NCBI GenBank assembly: GCA_002470275.1
Contig: DKNY01000057.1
Span: 1 to 18,472 of the forward strand
Direction of reading: 5' to 3'
Source of the DNA: Gammaproteobacteria bacterium UBA7376
GTDB lineage: Bacteria > Pseudomonadota > Gammaproteobacteria > Pseudomonadales > Azotimanducaceae
DNA length: 18,472 bases
Shown here: piece by piece, positions 16,076 to 18,472 of the stretch
Layout: each line of letters begins with the position of its first letter
Position numbering within the stretch: the stretch's first letter is position 1
Made by a program: the position numbers and the translations under genes
The notes under the pieces: model-generated
Told to the model about the DNA's origin: nothing
Seen by the model: the letters and a program-made list of their open reading frames with translations, nothing else
The model's database searches: none

Positions 16076-17215
16076 TTACGAGAGGCTGGGATTGATCAAA
16101 TATTTCTGCCCTGTCGCCTGCTGGGCATAGGCACGCAAAATATCTAGGTCCAGCGCCTCCGTCAGAGAGATCTCTTTGGCGTAGTCGCTGGCAAAGGTCG
16201 TGCGAATCTCATCTGCCACGCGCTGACGAAGCTCACCCGCCCGTTCACGACCAATCTTCTGCAGGAAGGGTGTTAACAGCCACCCGCCCACGCCCCACTG
16301 CATCCCGTAGCTTCGGGTCAGCGTTGTCGCAGAGCGTTCGAGGCCACCATAGATATAAACCTGCTTGTGCTGCGTTGAGCCATAGCGACTGTACTCGGCT
16401 TCGGACTCATTCGCCGCCGCCTCCATGGCCTGCAGAATTTGATTCGCCAGCGTACCGCCGCCGGTGGCGTCGAAGGCCAGATAGGCGCCGGTTTCCAAGA
16501 TGGCCTGCTTGAGATCCTGGGCAAAGTTAGGCTCGCTGCTGTCGCAGACGTGTACCGCCCCAATGCCACGCAGGAGCGCGGCCTGCTCTGGCTTTCTCAC
16601 GATATTGATCAGCGGAACCTCGTCAGCCAGGCAAATTTTTTGCAGCATCTGCCCCAGATTAGAGGCTGCCGCAGTATGGATGAGTGCTTTAAACCCTTCC
16701 TGCCGCATGGTCTCAACCATGCCCAGCGCAGTGAGCGGATTGACGAAGCAAGAAGCACTCTCTCGTGACGTGACGCCCTCATTCATGGGCAAACACTGAG
16801 CCACGGAAAGCGTTCGGTATTCTCCGTACATGGCGCCGCCAAGAATACCAACGGTTTTCCCCAGCAGGGCCTGGGCGGCACCCCCCGATCCGGCTGCGAC
16901 CACCACGCCACCTCCCTCGTTGCCTACGGGCATGGATTGGTCAAACCGAGCGCCCAAATGCGGAAGGATTTGCTCGGGTATATCCGCTACGATGGCTGGC
17001 GATTGGTCGTCGCCCACCGAGCGCGCAGTGTCAAGATCTGCAAGGCCCAGCAGCAGCCCAAGGTCCGAGGGGTTGATTGGGGAAGCCTCAACGCGAACCA
17101 CAACTTGCCCCTCTCCTGGGGCCTCAACAGGGACATCCACCAGGGTTAGCTGTAGTTCTCCCGTCGCGGTCACGCAGGAACGCAGCTGACGCCCCGAAGC
17201 AGGTAAGTTAGACAT
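16076..17215 (-). CDS. Zinc-independent MDR family oxidoreductase (quinone reductase-like)
   Basis: 379 aa medium-chain dehydrogenase/reductase, probably NAD(P)H-dependent and cytosolic. The GroES-like N-terminal domain has the INPSDLGLL segment (47-55) typical of quinone reductase/enoyl reductase-like members and GNEGGG (98-103). The Rossmann part has IHTAAASNLGQ (179-189) in place of the usual glycine-rich turn, followed by VRKPEQ and AFDATGGG. No structural or catalytic zinc ligands (GHE, four-Cys lobe) are seen. The natural start is ATG 17215 with GGAG 7 nt upstream. A longer open frame to 17461 is rejected because it runs into the divergent gene and lacks family similarity. The substrate cannot be assigned; the exact quinone or enone is open. 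Confidence 0.9.
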   Translation of the reverse strand: MSNLPASGRQLRSCVTATGELQLTLVDVPVEAPGEGQVVVRVEASPINPSDLGLLLGLADLDTARSVGDDQSPAIVADIPEQILPHLGARFDQSMPVGNEGGGVVVAAGSGGAAQALLGKTVGILGGAMYGEYRTLSVAQCLPMNEGVTSRESASCFVNPLTALGMVETMRQEGFKALIHTAAASNLGQMLQKICLADEVPLINIVRKPEQAALLRGIGAVHVCDSSEPNFAQDLKQAILETGAYLAFDATGGGTLANQILQAMEAAANESEAEYSRYGSTQHKQVYIYGGLERSATTLTRSYGMQWGVGGWLLTPFLQKIGRERAGELRQRVADEIRTTFASDYAKEISLTEALDLDILRAYAQQATGQKYLINPSLS

Positions 17216-17255
17216 AGCTCTTCTCCAGTTGAAAATTAGAGAATAGGCGATACCG

Positions 17256-17302
17256 GAGACGCTGTCTCTACTCGGACCTTGGGCTGACTTCACACCTAAG
17301 TC
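17256..17302. promoter_or_regulatory. Two short dyads in the divergent MDR/FBP intergenic region
   Basis: GAGAC-GCT-GTCTC (17256-17268) and GACTT-N7-AAGTC (17286-17302) are perfect 5-bp inverted repeats between the two divergent genes. They may be operators, but arms this short can occur by chance. No clear -35/-10 pair was found for either gene. Confidence 0.25.
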
Positions 17303-17338
17303 GATGCACACTAAGCCTGTTACCGGCAGATAAGAACG

Positions 17339-17815
17339 ATGCGTCCACTGATTGCTCAAGACATCAAATCCCTTTATCGAGCAGCGACTCACTCTGAGTT
17401 GGGCCTGCCCGACCTTTCCTCTGTGGATTGGGGCGTACTGGATTACCTTGGCTGGGTGCACCCCTCAGGCCACACCGCCTATGTGGTAATGGAGGTAGGG
17501 ATGGAGTTGAAAGCCATTCGACTGCGTCGAGCCCTGGCTACCGAAGGCCCACCGAGAACCCAGATGTGCTCGTGGTGTCATCACGTCTATCGTGGCCGCG
17601 GGACCGCCCTGTTTACGACCACGGTGTTGGGCAGCGACGGCCGGCGCAACATTGGCAACTATCTGTGTCGCAACCTAGACTGCAGCCTGCGTATTCGCAA
17701 CCTGACCTCGGACCCCCCGACCTATCTTCCAGAATCCCTCCATGTCCGGAATAAAATCTATCGTCTGCAGGCCGCTGTGCTGACCTTTATGGCCAGAGCA
17801 AATGTCCTGAACTAG
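17339..17815 (+). CDS. FBP/FusB-type treble-clef zinc-finger protein
   Basis: 158 aa. The C-terminal half matches the FBP (FusB C-terminal, EF-G-binding) zinc-finger family: C77-x2-C80 (MCSWCHH), then ALFTTTVLG, GNYLC110 and x4-C115 (CRNLDC) followed by SLRIR. These four cysteines would form the treble clef. FusB proteins bind elongation factor G and release it from fusidic-acid-stalled ribosomes; the many FBP homologues in other bacteria are poorly studied. Here the N-terminal helical part is shorter than in staphylococcal FusB (about 213 aa). A ribosome-associated role is inferred from the family only. The start ATG at 17339 has only a weak purine-rich upstream stretch (AAGAA). Divergent from the MDR gene. 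Confidence 0.8.
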   Translation: MRPLIAQDIKSLYRAATHSELGLPDLSSVDWGVLDYLGWVHPSGHTAYVVMEVGMELKAIRLRRALATEGPPRTQMCSWCHHVYRGRGTALFTTTVLGSDGRRNIGNYLCRNLDCSLRIRNLTSDPPTYLPESLHVRNKIYRLQAAVLTFMARANVLN

Positions 17816-17836
17816 GGTAATTAGACTTTCATTGGA

Positions 17837-17860
17837 CCCAGGCTCTACGGGCCGCCTGGG
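17837..17860 (+). terminator. Weak hairpin after the FBP gene
   Basis: CCCAGGC and GCCTGGG form a perfect 7-bp stem with a 10-nt loop, 21 nt after the FBP stop codon. No T-tract follows, so rho-independent termination is doubtful. Confidence 0.3.
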
Positions 17861-17883
17861 CATGCATCCTCACCCAAAAAGCG

Positions 17884-17912
17884 TTGGCAAGGAACTTTTG
17901 GCGCAGCATACT
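17884..17912 (+). promoter_or_regulatory. Sigma70-like promoter for the acyl-CoA dehydrogenase
   Basis: TTGGCA (five of six) and CATACT (four of six) are 17 nt apart. A transcript starting near 17919 would carry a 20-nt leader with the GGGGAA ribosome site of the gene at 17939. Confidence 0.5.
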
Positions 17913-17938
17913 GCCCCCTTTGTCCTGGGGAACTACCG

Positions 17939-18472
17939 ATGGATTTGACGACGTTTAGAGAAGAGGCCAGAGACTGGCTGGAAAGCAACTGCCCCAAAGC
18001 AATGCGTCTCGGGGCCGTTCACTTTGAAGACGCCTACGAGCTTTATCGCAGCGATGACGCCGTAGAATGGCGAGATAGGGCAGCGGCCAGGGGCTGGACG
18101 GCTCCTGTGTGGCCTACGGAATACGGCGGCGGCGGGTTGGACCCAGATCAACACCGAGTGCTTTCGGAAGAGATGTTGCGCATCAAGGCGCTCCCCCCGG
18201 CGACGGGGATGGGCCTCGCGATGATCGGGCCAACGATCCTGGAACTTGGGACCGAGGAACAGCGACAGCGTCATATTCCGAAAATTGTGACCGGTGAAGC
18301 CCAATGGTGTCAGGGTTACTCGGAACCTGGGGCCGGGTCCGACCTGGCGAGCTTGCAGACCAAGGCCGTCCTCGACGGTGATCAGTTTCTTATCAACGGC
18401 CAAAAAGTTTGGACCAGTGGCGCTCAGTATGCCAACTGGATGTTTGCCCTAGTTCGAACGGACCCCGACGCC
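17939..18472 (+). CDS. Acyl-CoA dehydrogenase, N-terminal part (runs off window)
   Basis: FAD-dependent acyl-CoA dehydrogenase that would introduce an alpha-beta double bond into an acyl-CoA. The first 178 codons are visible and uninterrupted to the window edge. The N-terminal helical domain (MDLTTFREEARDWL...) carries the WPTEYGGGGLD turn typical of the family. The FAD/substrate signature WCQGYSEPGAGSDLASLQT and GQKVWTSGAQYANWMF, start of the middle beta domain, follow. The catalytic Glu and C-terminal domain are outside. ATG at 17939 with GGGGAA at 7 nt. The chain-length or ring-substrate class cannot be decided from this part; the YSEPGAGSD form is common in long-chain and steroid/terpenoid-degrading types. 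Confidence 0.93.
   Translation, partial: MDLTTFREEARDWLESNCPKAMRLGAVHFEDAYELYRSDDAVEWRDRAAARGWTAPVWPTEYGGGGLDPDQHRVLSEEMLRIKALPPATGMGLAMIGPTILELGTEEQRQRHIPKIVTGEAQWCQGYSEPGAGSDLASLQTKAVLDGDQFLINGQKVWTSGAQYANWMFALVRTDPDA

Noticed and set aside
17216..17461. Extended N-terminus of the MDR oxidoreductase
   Set aside because: It would run through the divergent FBP gene start. ATG 17215 has its own ribosome site and family-like N-terminus.
17933..18403. Minus-strand open frame of 156 codons at the right edge
   Set aside because: It lies opposite the acyl-CoA dehydrogenase, whose frame carries clear family motifs and a ribosome site.
1..18472. CRISPR array, tRNA, insertion sequence or phage module
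   Set aside because: No regularly spaced repeats, tRNA cloverleaf-like segment, transposase/integrase reading frame or terminal inverted repeats were noticed on reading both strands.

Overview
The window looks like a stretch of chromosome from a ubiquinone-using proteobacterium, most likely a free-living (possibly marine) gammaproteobacterium. The evidence is indirect: moderately high GC, E. coli-like promoter and Shine-Dalgarno signals, a COQ4-type ubiquinone protein, spinster-type MFS, two glutathione S-transferases, a GMC oxidoreductase, an M2 peptidase and an acyl-CoA dehydrogenase. No rRNA, tRNA, CRISPR, transposase, integrase or phage gene was seen. I cannot name the genus.

Layout. (1) Positions 1-1025, minus strand: the 5' part of thrS, of a form that lacks the N-terminal TGS domain. 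(2) Divergent from it, across a perfect dyad at 1100-1121, is a tight plus-strand operon: SLC13/DASS-type anion permease with two RCK_C domains, exported sulfatase, and YfcG-like GST (gaps of 16 and 1 nt). (3) 5621-7401: a small J-domain-like protein and a spinster MFS transporter. The transporter's stop codon overlaps that of a convergent minus-strand GST (7398-8030). (4) 8195-11801, plus strand: SnoaL/DUF4440-like protein, COQ4-family protein, GMC oxidoreductase and an exported COG4798-type methyltransferase. COQ4, GMC and methyltransferase are closely spaced behind a good promoter. (5) 11902-13143: a two-TM, double-RCK protein that resembles a K+ channel but has lost the selectivity-filter signature. 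(6) 13162-14997, minus strand: an ACE-like M2 peptidyl-dipeptidase lipoprotein with a complete catalytic set. (7) 15184-16044: a decayed luciferase-like monooxygenase with an internal deletion and two in-frame TAG codons. (8) 16076-17215, minus strand: zinc-independent MDR oxidoreductase, divergent from a small FBP/FusB-type zinc-finger protein (17339-17815). (9) From 17939 to the window end: an acyl-CoA dehydrogenase cut by the edge.

How it fits together. Most genes point to detoxification and catabolism (GSTs, GMC, MDR, acyl-CoA dehydrogenase, sulfatase) plus membrane transport. The permease-sulfatase-GST set is the clearest functional unit: sulfate-ester cleavage in the periplasm linked to movement of an anion. 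The genes most worth attention are the filterless RCK channel-like protein, the TGS-less ThrRS beside its dyad operator, the FusB-like protein, the exported methyltransferase and the small J-like protein. I did not find a clear multi-gene defence or biosynthetic system that would count as a new system by itself.
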